From Bradyrhizobium sp. LHD-71 (GTDB taxonomy: Bacteria; Pseudomonadota; Alphaproteobacteria; Rhizobiales; Xanthobacteraceae), in contig NZ_JAVIFX010000005.1 in NCBI RefSeq assembly GCF_031157255.1, positions 62,001 to 126,000 on the forward strand: 64,000 nucleotides of DNA, read 5' to 3'. The position numbers and the translations under genes were made by a program. Below, in pieces: positions 1 to 7,691 of the stretch. Each line of letters begins with the position of its first letter. Position 1 is the stretch's first letter. The notes beneath the pieces were generated by a model that was given only the letters and a program-made list of their open reading frames with translations, was not told the origin of the DNA and searched no databases.

Positions 1-152
1 AGGAAAGCGATGTGTGTCGCGGAGACGCCGTCTGCACATAGCTGCGACAAGCGTTCAACCTTCCCGATCCAGACTGGATCGGCCTCGCCCGCAGCCGCGC
101 GGGCAGCTTCCTCGCGCACGATGGAAGCCGCCAGGCTGTTGTCAATTTTCAT
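1..152 (-). CDS. N-terminal part of an unidentified protein, candidate restriction endonuclease (runs off left edge)
   Basis: Reading leftwards from an ATG at 152, a frame stays open to the window edge (about 50 residues, beginning MKIDNSLAASIVREEAAR and including ERLSQLCADGVSATHIAF). Its ATG lies inside the end of the XRE regulator gene (11-nt overlap), so the two are translationally coupled. In controller-protein type II restriction-modification loci, the gene after the small XRE controller and opposite the methyltransferase is usually the endonuclease, so that is the best guess by position. No catalytic motif is visible in the part seen. The fragment faintly recalls SacI-type endonucleases from memory only. 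The product identity is inference; the reading frame is seen directly. Confidence 0.55.
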   Translation of the reverse strand, partial: MKIDNSLAASIVREEAARAAAGEADPVWIGKVERLSQLCADGVSATHIAF

Positions 153-360
153 GCGCTGCGCCCCCCGGCCGGTCTGCCAGCTCTAGAAGATCGCCGGGCT
201 TGCACTCAAGCGCGATGCACAGCTTTTCAATGGTGCTGAGACGGGTGTTGTAGGTGTGACGGGAAGCAAGGGACTCAAGGGTAGCGCGGGCGAGGCCCGT
301 CCGCTTGGCGAGAAGCTCATAGGTCATGCGCACGCCTGTCCGGCGGCGATAGCTCTCCAT
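142..360 (-). CDS. Small XRE/Cro-type HTH regulator (candidate controller protein of a restriction-modification system)
   Basis: A 72-residue protein that is almost entirely one helix-turn-helix domain: MTYELLAKRTGLARATLESL is the HTH, followed by LSTIEKLCIALECKPGDLLEL, the typical Cro/CI C-terminal half that ends in GDLLE. Length and architecture match C proteins and small XRE repressors. The start at 360 is chosen because the HTH begins directly after it; an upstream ATG at 498 would cross the operator and the divergent methyltransferase promoter. It is divergent from the methyltransferase and overlaps the next gene by 11 nt. The 17-bp palindrome at 402-418 is its likely binding site. The DNA-binding class is clear; the controller role is inferred from context. 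Confidence 0.8.
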   Translation of the reverse strand: MESYRRRTGVRMTYELLAKRTGLARATLESLASRHTYNTRLSTIEKLCIALECKPGDLLELADRPGGAAHEN

Positions 361-401
361 CGCTTCGCGAAGCTTTACCCTCAGCACGTTCGCCCCAAAA
401 A

Positions 402-418
402 TTGTATTGACAATACAA
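402..418. promoter_or_regulatory. Operator-like 17-bp palindrome overlapping the methyltransferase -35 box
   Basis: TTGTATTG and CAATACAA form a perfect inverted repeat around a single A. The perfect -35 hexamer TTGACA lies inside it at 407-412, and TACCCT at 430-435 is a weak -10 at 17-nt spacing, reading toward the methyltransferase. On the other strand TACAAT (406-401) could serve as the -10 of the XRE gene. A dimeric regulator bound here could control both divergent promoters. Binding by the neighbouring XRE protein is inferred. Confidence 0.65.
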
Positions 419-488
419 GGTCTATTGACTACCCTTCCTATATGTGGGGGAATTTTACTCGATTCGCCCAAGGGATAGGAGCATTGTT

Positions 489-1760
489 TTGGGAGCACGC
501 AAGCGTACCGCGATCAGTCTTTACACCGGCGTCGGCGGACTCGATTTCGGGTTCGAGGCGGCGGGTTTTGATACGGTTGCGGCCGTCGAGCTTGATGCTG
601 CTTCATGCCGCGCCGTGCGCCTTAACCGTCCCAAATGGGGCCTGATGGAAGGCGACATTCACGACATCACCTCTGAAAGGATTTTGGCGACCGCCGGTCT
701 TGAGCCGGGCGAGGCCGATGTGCTGATAGGCGGCCCGCCCTGCCAGCCGTTCTCTAAGTCCTCGTATTGGGTCAATGGCGACGCGCTCAGGCTTGACGAT
801 CCCCGCGCCGACACGCTCACCGCCTATCTGCGCGTTCTGCGCGATGTGCGCCCTAAGGCGTTCCTGCTCGAGAACGTCTACGGTCTTGTCTATAAAGGCA
901 AGGATGAGGGACTGCGGCATCTGCTGACCGGTATCGAGCAGATCAATCGCGAGACGGGTACAAACTACACCGTGAGCTGGAAGATGCTTAACGCAGCTCA
1001 TTATGGCGTGCCGCAGAATCGCGAACGAGTGTTTCTTATCGGCAGCCGTGACGGCGCGTCCTTTCAGTTTCCAGCCGCAACTCACTGCAGCGCTGAAGAG
1101 CATTCGTTGCTGGACGATCGCGAGCCGTACAGGACGGCTTGGGATGCGATCGGCGACCTGCCGCGCCTCCCGAATGAGCCTTCGCTCGAAGTAGGCGGCA
1201 AATGGGGCGACCTGCTTCCAACCATCCCGGAAGGCCAGAACTATCTGTGGCACACCAATCGCGGCGGCGGAGCGCAACTGTTTGGTTGGCGCACGCGCTA
1301 CTGGAGTTTTCTGCTTAAGCTCGCGAAGGACCAGCCGTCCTGGACTATCCAGGCTCAACCGGGTTCAGCTATTGGGCCGTTCCATTGGATGAACCGCAAG
1401 CTCTCGGTACAGGAGATGTGCCGTCTGCAAACGTTCCCTGATGGTCTTTCGTTTGAATGCGGGCGGACAGACGTGCAGAGGATGCTCGGCAACGCCGTGC
1501 CATCCTTGCTGGCTGAAGTCCTTGCGCGTGAAATCCGTCGTCAGCTTCTTGGCGACAAGAAAAGCCTTGGCGCGCTCAAGCTCATCGCGCCGGTCCGTCA
1601 CCCTGTACCCGCACCCGAGCGCCTTGCCCGATTGCCTGCCAAATACAAAAGCCTGATCGCTGATCATGCCGACCATCCGGGCGAAGGGCGCTTGCAGGCT
1701 CGGAAAAAGCAGGCGAAGGAGGCGGAGACGCTGCCGCTGCTGCCTGCCGCTGCGGAGTGA
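489..1760 (+). CDS. C5-cytosine DNA methyltransferase (type II modification enzyme)
   Basis: The protein transfers a methyl group from S-adenosylmethionine to carbon 5 of cytosine in a short DNA site. Family motifs appear in order: motif I LYTGVGGLDFGFEAAGF at the N terminus, motif IV GGPPCQPFS with the catalytic cysteine at about residue 85, ENV (motif VI) near 128, QNRERVFLIG (motif VIII) near 176, a target-recognition region of about 150 residues, and LGNAVPSLLAEVLAREI (motifs IX-X) near 334. The start is taken as TTG 489 because AGGAG at 477-481 lies 7 nt upstream; the ATG at 444 has no ribosome-binding site and would nearly abut the predicted transcription start. It is divergent from the XRE gene, and Vsr lies downstream. 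The recognition sequence cannot be read by eye. Confidence 0.93.
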   Translation: MGARKRTAISLYTGVGGLDFGFEAAGFDTVAAVELDAASCRAVRLNRPKWGLMEGDIHDITSERILATAGLEPGEADVLIGGPPCQPFSKSSYWVNGDALRLDDPRADTLTAYLRVLRDVRPKAFLLENVYGLVYKGKDEGLRHLLTGIEQINRETGTNYTVSWKMLNAAHYGVPQNRERVFLIGSRDGASFQFPAATHCSAEEHSLLDDREPYRTAWDAIGDLPRLPNEPSLEVGGKWGDLLPTIPEGQNYLWHTNRGGGAQLFGWRTRYWSFLLKLAKDQPSWTIQAQPGSAIGPFHWMNRKLSVQEMCRLQTFPDGLSFECGRTDVQRMLGNAVPSLLAEVLAREIRRQLLGDKKSLGALKLIAPVRHPVPAPERLARLPAKYKSLIADHADHPGEGRLQARKKQAKEAETLPLLPAAAE

Positions 1761-1772
1761 GCTAGTACTTCG

Positions 1773-1794
1773 GCACAGAGGTTTTGACCGGTTG
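1773..1794. repeat. Left copy of a 22/21-nt inverted repeat flanking the HEPN-like gene
   Basis: The stretch GCACAGAGGTTT..GACCGGTTG starts 13 nt after the methyltransferase stop. It recurs in reverse complement at 2620-2640 with a single-T length difference. The two copies bracket the gene at 1882-2580, as the ends of a small mobile or invertible cassette would. No target-site duplication was recognised. Confidence 0.6.
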
Positions 1795-1797
1795 GAC

Positions 1798-1817
1798 GGG
1801 CGGAACGTGCTCCGCCC
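1798..1817 (+). terminator. GC-rich hairpin after the methyltransferase gene
   Basis: GGGCGGA (1798-1804) pairs with TCCGCCC (1811-1817) across the six-base loop ACGTGC. It lies 38 nt after the methyltransferase stop and is followed by TAGTTATTG rather than a run of T, so it is a weak candidate terminator or an mRNA-stabilising stem. Confidence 0.4.
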
Positions 1818-1881
1818 TAGTTATTGTGGAATATGCGCGGCCCGGATGGGTCCGATCATGCGGAATGTAAGGGGGAACGAC

Positions 1882-2580
1882 GTGGGAAAAACAGAAGAGC
1901 CGAAGGAATACGTCGTCTTCCCTGAGGAAGCCATCAAATATCTACCCGAAGAATGGAAGAAACACCTCTATGCGCTCAAAGAAGAGGGACAAGGCGTCCT
2001 TGAGGCAGCCGACGACAATCTGAAGATATTAAATCGTCTTGCCCATGCGTTCCCAACTATGGCTAGCCTTCGCTACATCCAGCATCGGCTCGCCTCCACC
2101 AAGTTCGAACCGACGATGGAGTGGGTGCTTGAGAACGATATGCTGACCTTGGCGTTCGTAACGACATACGTCCGTCTCATCGACGGCGGCATCGGCAGCG
2201 GCGTTTCCCGCGGCGCGTTACCCGCTGAGCTTTGCTCCGTGCACGACAACATCATTGAACTTCGCAACAAACGCTATGCTCACAACGCCGGCCACGACTC
2301 GATAACCGGAAATCTGGAAATCGGTTTTGAAGATGGGAAGTTCGACATCGGCGTCAATTTCAATATGGGTTTCCATGTGGGAGGCGCGCTCGAATGGGAG
2401 CCTCTTGTTGTATTTCTTGACAACTTGATGTTCAGTCGACTTCACGCCCAGCTGACGAAGTTGAAGCAGAAAACGGGTCGCGAATGGACCTTCCCTAGCG
2501 GGCCACCTCCGAAATGGGTCTCGTCAGGACCGGATAGCACAACTCCTGCCGAGGATGATGGCCTAATAGTCGTTGCTTAA
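1882..2580 (+). CDS. Unknown protein with a HEPN-like RNKRYAH motif
   Basis: A 232-residue predicted cytoplasmic, mostly helical protein of no family I can name. The GTG at 1882 is chosen because AAGGGGG (1869-1875) is correctly spaced upstream and the protein reads naturally from there; the longer frame from 1666 begins with arginine-rich nonsense overlapping the methyltransferase. In ELRNKRYAHNAG (R about 128, H about 134) the arginine and histidine are separated by five residues, the RX4-6H pattern of HEPN ribonucleases found in defence and toxin systems. The rest (FPEEAIKYLPEEWKKHLY, WVLENDMLTLAFV) supports a helical fold. It lies between the methyltransferase and Vsr genes and inside inverted repeats. 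A defence-linked RNase role is a hypothesis only. Confidence 0.7.
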   Translation: MGKTEEPKEYVVFPEEAIKYLPEEWKKHLYALKEEGQGVLEAADDNLKILNRLAHAFPTMASLRYIQHRLASTKFEPTMEWVLENDMLTLAFVTTYVRLIDGGIGSGVSRGALPAELCSVHDNIIELRNKRYAHNAGHDSITGNLEIGFEDGKFDIGVNFNMGFHVGGALEWEPLVVFLDNLMFSRLHAQLTKLKQKTGREWTFPSGPPPKWVSSGPDSTTPAEDDGLIVVA

Positions 2581-2619
2581 GGCGGGCGCATGGAGCCACT
2601 ACGCCGGATGTCGTTGCCG

Positions 2620-2640
2620 CAACCGGTCAAACCTCTGTGC
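2620..2640. repeat. Right copy of the inverted repeat flanking the HEPN-like gene
   Basis: CAACCGGTC AAACCTCTGTGC is the reverse complement of 1773-1794 apart from one missing base. It lies 40 nt past the stop of the HEPN-like gene and 8 nt before the end of the convergent vsr gene. Confidence 0.6.
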
Positions 2641-2647
2641 TGGGGTG

Positions 2648-3061
2648 CTAGGCCGCCTGCAAGAAGGTGCGGACCGATTCTTCTATCGTGTCATCGCTCG
2701 CGGCCTCGCATTCCCAAATGACAAGAACCTGCCAGCCAAGCCGATCCAGGGCTTCGTAAGCTGCCGCATCGCGTTGCTGATTCCGGCGCAGCTTGGGTAG
2801 CCAGTACTCGGGCCGGGACCTCGGCAGGCGCGCGAGCCTGCATCCGGCATGCTGGTGCCAGAAGCATCCATGGACAAGGATCGCCTTGCGAAGCTTCGGA
2901 AACACAAGATCCGGCGTGCCAGGCAGATCGCGCCGGTGCAGCCGGAACCTGTAGCCGAGACGATGCGCTGCTCGGCGCACGGCAAGCTCCGGTCCGGTAT
3001 CGGTTTTCCGGATGAGCCGCATATGCGCGCTGCGCGCTTCAGGGGTTAGTCGGTCAGGCAT
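2648..3061 (-). CDS. vsr: Very short patch repair (Vsr) DNA mismatch endonuclease
   Basis: Vsr nicks DNA 5' of the T in T:G mismatches that arise when 5-methylcytosine deaminates, so it partners C5-cytosine methyltransferases. The 137-residue length is usual for the family. Catalytic residues fall at the same numbers as in E. coli Vsr: Asp51 in PGTPDLVFP, and His64 and His69 in ILVHGCFWHQH. Probable zinc ligands are Cys66, His71, Cys74 and Cys118 (WECE). NQQRDAAAYEALDRLGW is the conserved C-terminal block. The gene is convergent with the HEPN-like gene and 0.9 kb from the methyltransferase, which fits a complete m5C modification and repair set. Confidence 0.95.
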   Translation of the reverse strand: MPDRLTPEARSAHMRLIRKTDTGPELAVRRAAHRLGYRFRLHRRDLPGTPDLVFPKLRKAILVHGCFWHQHAGCRLARLPRSRPEYWLPKLRRNQQRDAAAYEALDRLGWQVLVIWECEAASDDTIEESVRTFLQAA

Positions 3062-3232
3062 TCTTGCAGAGCCTTATCGCTGGACTTGCCACAAACGCGC
3101 CACAGGCCGAAACGGATAGAAACGGACAATGGCGGATTTCTGCGGGTTTCAAAGAATTAGCCACTGTGGCAAAAACGCCCGCTGAAGGGTCGTTTCTTTC
3201 CGTAACTTTCAGCTAAGTCATTGAGAGAAAAA

Positions 3233-3270
3233 TGGTGGGCGGTACAAGGATTGAACTTGTGACCCCTTGT
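3233..3270 (-). repeat. 3' fragment of a tRNA gene, probable integrase attachment site
   Basis: Read on the minus strand, the segment gives a complete T arm (ACAAG TTCAATC CTTGT), the acceptor 3' strand ACCGCCC and a terminal ACCA. Further upstream there is no anticodon arm, D arm or matching 5' acceptor GGGCGGT, so this is only the 3' part of a tRNA. Such scars are left when an integrase recombines into a tRNA gene. It lies just past the 3' end of the integrase gene. The tRNA identity cannot be told from this part. Confidence 0.7.
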
Positions 3271-3308
3271 GCGTGTCGAGCAGAACAAATAGAAATCAGA
3301 ACAGCAAC

Positions 3309-4520
3309 TTACGCTGCGCTAGCCACAGACGCGCCACATGACTCTCGCTGCATACAGCTAAGAACGCTGACGCGGCTCTCCTGCGTAGCCTCCGCGCGCT
3401 CGATCAGGTGACCGTAGACGTTGAGCGTGGTCTGGATGTTGCGGTGCCCCATCAGCGTCTGAATGCGCTTCAGGTTCACGCGCTGCTCAATGAGCATCGA
3501 CGCATAGAAATGGCGAAGGTCATACGGCTTGTACTTTGGCCGTTCAACGGTCTTGCCATCCTCTTCCACCTTGATCATTAGACCGGCTTCTTCACAGGCG
3601 CTCGCAAAGCCTCTGTTGCGCCAATTCCTGACGCTCTGCCATTGGCCCGTGCTGGTTGGGAAGACAAGGTCGTAGTCATTCTGCGCGGCATGGTTCTCCG
3701 CGTAGTGTCGGACCATGCCCAGCGTATCCTCGCTCAGATTGATGAAACGGCGTCCGGCCCGGGTTTTGGTTACGGAAATCTCTTTGCCGCCGCCATCGAG
3801 CGCCCTGTCGACCTCGACTCCGGTCTCCTTGAGGCTTGAACTAGCGAGAACGAGATACTCCTGGGGCCGCATACCGGAGTCCACGGCCAGATAGAGCATC
3901 GGCCTGTATCTCTGCCATGTCTTCGCAGTCTTTTTGTTGGACGAATTTGCAAGGCGATCGGCGGCAGAAAGCAAGTTCTGGATGTCGCGCTCGCTCGGTA
4001 TCACAACCGCCTCGTCATAACGCGAGGAAGCCGTGACGGTGACGCCTTCCGCCATATCGTAGGCCAACACCGCGCGGCCAACCAGTTCTTTGACCATGGA
4101 GTGAAAGGACGTGAGAACCTTGTTGGTTACATCGCGGCTGTGATGCTTGAGCAGCCACGAGCGAAACTCGATGATGTCGGGCTTGGTCAGTTCGTGCAGC
4201 TCTTTCGACCATGCGTAATCGTTGATGATTGCGGCACGGTATTCGTAGTTCGCCAGCGTGTACTTGGTGACCGGCTCCCGGCCATTCCGGCCCTCGCGCT
4301 CGCACACGTCCAGCCATTTCTGGACGCCCTGCGATACGGTTCGTATCTCAGAGCTTAGCGGCGCGGCGGTCGACCGTGCGCTTGAATCTTCCCTGAACGC
4401 AAGCGCCTCTTTGCGCGTTGCGAAAGTCTTGTAGGCATAGCCTGTTTTCGACGACTTGGTTGAGTAGCGTACTTGGTAAGTCGTGCCTTTCCTGCCTACC
4501 CGTTTTCTTATGTCTGACAT
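3309..4520 (-). CDS. Tyrosine recombinase / phage-type integrase
   Basis: A 403-residue site-specific recombinase for excision and integration of a genomic island or prophage. The N terminus (MSDIRKRVGRKGTTYQVRY) is the AP2-like arm-binding region typical of P4/lambda-type integrases. A core-binding domain follows at about 60-170. The catalytic domain shows the first Arg in DSGMRPQEYLVL, the HxxR box as LRHFYASML, the GH box LMGHRNIQTTL and the nucleophile Tyr at about 369 in NVYGHL. Its end lies 40 nt from the tRNA 3' fragment. A small gene sits 46 nt upstream in the same orientation. The gene looks intact. Confidence 0.93.
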   Translation of the reverse strand: MSDIRKRVGRKGTTYQVRYSTKSSKTGYAYKTFATRKEALAFREDSSARSTAAPLSSEIRTVSQGVQKWLDVCEREGRNGREPVTKYTLANYEYRAAIINDYAWSKELHELTKPDIIEFRSWLLKHHSRDVTNKVLTSFHSMVKELVGRAVLAYDMAEGVTVTASSRYDEAVVIPSERDIQNLLSAADRLANSSNKKTAKTWQRYRPMLYLAVDSGMRPQEYLVLASSSLKETGVEVDRALDGGGKEISVTKTRAGRRFINLSEDTLGMVRHYAENHAAQNDYDLVFPTSTGQWQSVRNWRNRGFASACEEAGLMIKVEEDGKTVERPKYKPYDLRHFYASMLIEQRVNLKRIQTLMGHRNIQTTLNVYGHLIERAEATQESRVSVLSCMQRESCGASVASAA

Positions 4521-4566
4521 TTAATCCTAGTGAGTCATACCTGACCCGATAATTGCAAGCATAAAA

Positions 4567-4800
4567 TCAAAACCTGGCGGAGTTCTCCGCCTCTCCCTGC
4601 GCGTCCATGTAAATCTTAACAAGCGTGCCCTTCTCGATCCGCAGCTTGCCGTCGATGGGATCGACGAAGAAGGGAAGCTTCCGGGAGCCGGTCGCATCCT
4701 TGTCGGCGGCGCGCTTCATCTGGCGCTCGTTCAGCTCCACGCCCATCTCGGCGAGAACCTGCCGGGCCTGATTGAGGTCGATGTAGCAAGGCTGCCTCAC
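4567..4800 (-). CDS. Small integrase-associated protein (candidate excisionase / recombination directionality factor)
   Basis: A 77-residue protein starting at GTG 4800. YIDLNQARQVLAEMG and LNERQMKRAADKDATGSRKLPF read like a winged-helix or excisionase-type DNA-binding fold, where an early helix pair positions a recognition segment before a beta wing (FVDPIDGKLRIEKG). It is immediately upstream of, and co-oriented with, the integrase gene, the usual place for a directionality factor. The reading frame is well supported by residue pattern; the function is inference from position and size. Confidence 0.6.
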   Translation of the reverse strand: MRQPCYIDLNQARQVLAEMGVELNERQMKRAADKDATGSRKLPFFVDPIDGKLRIEKGTLVKIYMDAQGEAENSARF

Positions 4801-5168
4801 AGCTCGTAGTCCTTGCAGGCAGGCCGATAAGGCCGAGCGGATTTCGGTATCTCACGCCTGGCTCTTCGGGTGCGCCTAGCTTAATCTCAAGCTCTGAGTG
4901 GTCCCACAGAGCCGGCACGCTGGGGCTCGAAAATGCACAAGTCCCGCCGGTACTTTCTCGGCACCGATCGTCATTTCATAGCGGCGACGTTTCTGAAGAT
5001 AGCCGTGAAGCTTTGCATGGTCGGAATCTAGGAAGCGTCGGGCCGATCACAAGCCATGGGTGAGATAGGGGCCTTCCGTAGTGTGGAGCCCTTGCATAGT
5101 GCAATTCTTGTTGCCCCGTCATACCGGGCGCGGCACGAAGGCTTCACCCGTCACGAACAGGAAGGCAC
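4801..5168. other. Non-coding stretch upstream of the integrase pair
   Basis: I see no convincing gene. A minus-strand frame at about 4840-4918 (starting MPALWDHSELEIKL) continues only as an out-of-frame shadow of the small integrase-associated gene, so it may be a short leader or chance. The region separates the integrase unit from the first Bug receptor gene and probably holds the promoter of the integrase pair. Confidence 0.4.
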
Positions 5169-6137
5169 TTACTCCTTCGGGACGCCCGACGTCTTGATCA
5201 CGTCCGCCCACTTGGCGATTTCTGCTTGAATATATGCGGAGAATTCCTCAGGATTTGACGAGGACGCCTCCGCGCCTTGCTCGGCGAGCTTTGCCTTGAA
5301 CTCTGGCATCCGCAACACCTGCCCAGCCGCCGCACTGAGCTTCTCGATAATGGGTCGCGGCGTCCCCGCAGGAGCCAACAAACCGAACCAAACCCCGGCA
5401 CGGAATTCCGGTAAGGTAGATTCAGCAACGGTCGGGATCTTAGGTATTGCCGGCGACCGCTCGGCAGTGCCGATCGCTAGCGCCCGCAGTTGGCCAGACG
5501 CCAAGAAGCCGCCCGCAGAGAGCACATTCACAAACATCATCGAAATTCGACCGGCGACCAAGTCAGTCAGCGCCGGAGCGCTGCCCTTATACGGTACATG
5601 GACAATGTCGATGCCTGCCAACTGCTTGAACAGTTCAGTGGCTAGATGTACGGCCGTTCCATTGCCGACCGAGGCGTAGTCGAGCTTTCCTGGCTTTGCC
5701 TTCGCCAACGCGATCAGCTCAGACACGTTATGTGCTGGCACGGACGGATGGACGGCAAGAAGGAATGGCAGCACTGCCACTTGGCCGATCGGAGCCAACT
5801 CCTTGACTGGATCATAAGGCAGTTGGCGATAAAAGTGCGGCGCGATGGCCAGAGGGCCGAGATCGGCCATCAGGATTGTGTAACCGTCGGGCTCAGCCTT
5901 GGCGACCGACGCCGTACCTATGGTTGCGCCTGCTCCTGGTCGGTTGTCGACATAAACCGTTTGCCCCAGATTCTCCTTCAATTGCTGCGCCAGTAAGCGT
6001 CCGACAATGTCAGTCCCCGATCCGGGTGGATAAGGCACCACGAGACGAATGGGCTTGTTGGGATAATCCTGCGCAAAACTTGCGGTGAGGGATGTGACGA
6101 GAACGATGGCAGTGATGGCAGGAAGCAGCACGCACAT
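5169..6137 (-). CDS. Bug-family (TctC-like) periplasmic solute receptor
   Basis: The protein binds a carboxylic acid or other small anion in the periplasm. After a signal peptide (VLLPAITAIVLVTSLTASFAQ) comes the hallmark start of mature Bug proteins, YPNKPIRLVVPYPPGSGTD, then VDNRPGAGATIGT, PDGYTILM, the LPYDPVKELAPI block and IVHVPYKGSAPALTDLVAGR. About 322 residues is normal length. The start is set at ATG 6137 because the longer frame to 6254 adds 39 residues unlike a signal peptide. It lies downstream of and co-oriented with an MmgE/PrpD gene, probably in one transcript. No TctA/TctB membrane partners are near, so the transporter is unknown, as for most orphan Bug proteins. Confidence 0.93.
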   Translation of the reverse strand: MCVLLPAITAIVLVTSLTASFAQDYPNKPIRLVVPYPPGSGTDIVGRLLAQQLKENLGQTVYVDNRPGAGATIGTASVAKAEPDGYTILMADLGPLAIAPHFYRQLPYDPVKELAPIGQVAVLPFLLAVHPSVPAHNVSELIALAKAKPGKLDYASVGNGTAVHLATELFKQLAGIDIVHVPYKGSAPALTDLVAGRISMMFVNVLSAGGFLASGQLRALAIGTAERSPAIPKIPTVAESTLPEFRAGVWFGLLAPAGTPRPIIEKLSAAAGQVLRMPEFKAKLAEQGAEASSSNPEEFSAYIQAEIAKWADVIKTSGVPKE

Positions 6138-6326
6138 CCATAGCTTTGGCCGAACACCTGGACATCCAACAGATGCCAACGACCGATGACGCGCAAATGG
6201 ATCTGTTCGGGACCAATAACGCAGTGAACCGCGTCTTTGCTGAAGCCTTTTCATGTCGATGGAAGCCTCCCTGCTGTTATCGCCTCCAGCGTCTTTCTTC
6301 TCCGCTGGATCGCCGGATTCATTTCG

Positions 6327-7691
6327 CTACTGTCGGCTCCTGGAAGCTCGGCGATCGCCTTTTGGAATACAGGCGGCGATCACGTTCGCTACGTCGTTGA
6401 CAGCCTCGATGTTCCAGCAGGCCGCGATGACTTCATCCATCTGAGTGGACGAGATCACCGTCCCCTGCTCTCGGAACTTAGCTTCAAGCTGTGCATCGCT
6501 GAGCGGACGCTCCAGATTGCCGAGTGATCCCTCGAGCTTCATTCCAAGTCCACGACCATCCTTGAGCCGGATCGATACTGCGACCGCATCCTCTCCAATA
6601 TCCGGATCAACTCTGGCATCTGTGATGTCTCGCAGCGCCCGGAGCGTCGGGTCGTTGGCTGCTTCATCGGTGAATTCCGCAAGCCCGCCTTTACCTCGCC
6701 CAAGACCGATGGCCGCAGCATGATAGATGGAGAACTTGGCCTCGAGGCCGGTGCTGATCGCTTTCTTGTTGCAGAGATCCTTGACCAGAGGAGCGACACG
6801 CAATTGCACTGATGCGATCTGGTCAGCAGTCAGGTTATGTTTGTCACGAAGCTGGATGCAGGCATCGATGGTGGGATGAATCACAAGGCCACTTGGAAAC
6901 GGCTTGTACGTGTTGTCGTGGAGCTCGAACCTCACGCCTAAGGAATCCACGATCTTGCCGAAGTCATAGGAACCGGCTTGGACAGCCGCAAAGCCGCGCG
7001 GCCCCTCCAGGGGCAGCAGAGCGGCAGTGAAGCCCTTCTGAGCCAAGAGCGCGGCCATATAGCCGCTCTGGGCCGACCTTCCGGGATGGAAAGACTTGGC
7101 CATGGAGCCGAACATTTCGCGCAACCCCGCCGATTGCGTAGCCGCAAGGCCGATAGCGTTTGCCGTCTGTAGAGAGGTGAGGCTCTGCAGCTTGCCAACA
7201 GCAATCGCCGCTCCGAACACGCCTATCGATCCAGTGCTGTGCCAGCCAGCGAGGTAATGTGCGGGATAGGTGGCGTTGCCGATGCGTGAGATTACCTCGA
7301 AGCCGAGGATGAAGGCATGCAGAAAGTCGGCGCCGGCAACCTTGTTTGCACTGGCATAGGCAAACAAGGCGGCGGCGACTGGGGAGCTGGCGTGAATATA
7401 GTTCTTCGGCAGCGTGTCGTCATAATCATGGACGTGTGTGCTGATACCGTTCAGAAGAGCTGCGAACAAAGGGTCGAAACGCTCTCTGCGTCCGAGCACC
7501 GCAGATGTCGGCGGGCCACTAAAGGGACCGATGGCTTCAATCGCTATGTCCACGGCCCGGTGTTCGGCGCCCCCAAGCGCACAACCGACAATATTCAGCA
7601 ACGCGCGTTTTGCTTCGTGCCTTACGTCCTTTGGGATATCCTGCGGACGGCTTTCGCAAATGTAAGTCGCCAGCTGTCCCGTATACGACAT
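6327..7691 (-). CDS. MmgE/PrpD family protein (2-methylcitrate dehydratase-like)
   Basis: This 454-residue protein belongs to the family of 2-methylcitrate dehydratase (PrpD), cis-aconitate decarboxylase and related di- or tricarboxylate lyases. The N terminus ATYICESRPQDIPKDVRHEAKRALLNIVGCALGG and the block NGISTHVHDYDDTLP are family signatures; HSTGSIGVFGAAIAVGKL and FHPGRSAQSGYMAALLAQKGF follow in the expected order. The last part carries the lid-like C-terminal domain (SIRLKDGRG, AKFREQGT). AGAGGAAG lies upstream of ATG 7691. It sits in tandem with a Bug receptor and opposite a LysR gene, so an imported tricarboxylate-like acid is a reasonable substrate class. The exact reaction cannot be told. 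Confidence 0.88.
   Translation of the reverse strand: MSYTGQLATYICESRPQDIPKDVRHEAKRALLNIVGCALGGAEHRAVDIAIEAIGPFSGPPTSAVLGRRERFDPLFAALLNGISTHVHDYDDTLPKNYIHASSPVAAALFAYASANKVAGADFLHAFILGFEVISRIGNATYPAHYLAGWHSTGSIGVFGAAIAVGKLQSLTSLQTANAIGLAATQSAGLREMFGSMAKSFHPGRSAQSGYMAALLAQKGFTAALLPLEGPRGFAAVQAGSYDFGKIVDSLGVRFELHDNTYKPFPSGLVIHPTIDACIQLRDKHNLTADQIASVQLRVAPLVKDLCNKKAISTGLEAKFSIYHAAAIGLGRGKGGLAEFTDEAANDPTLRALRDITDARVDPDIGEDAVAVSIRLKDGRGLGMKLEGSLGNLERPLSDAQLEAKFREQGTVISSTQMDEVIAACWNIEAVNDVANVIAACIPKGDRRASRSRQ

Noticed and set aside
3233-3305. A complete tRNA gene
   Set aside because: Only the T arm, the acceptor 3' strand and ACCA are present. There is no anticodon arm, D arm or 5' acceptor strand upstream.
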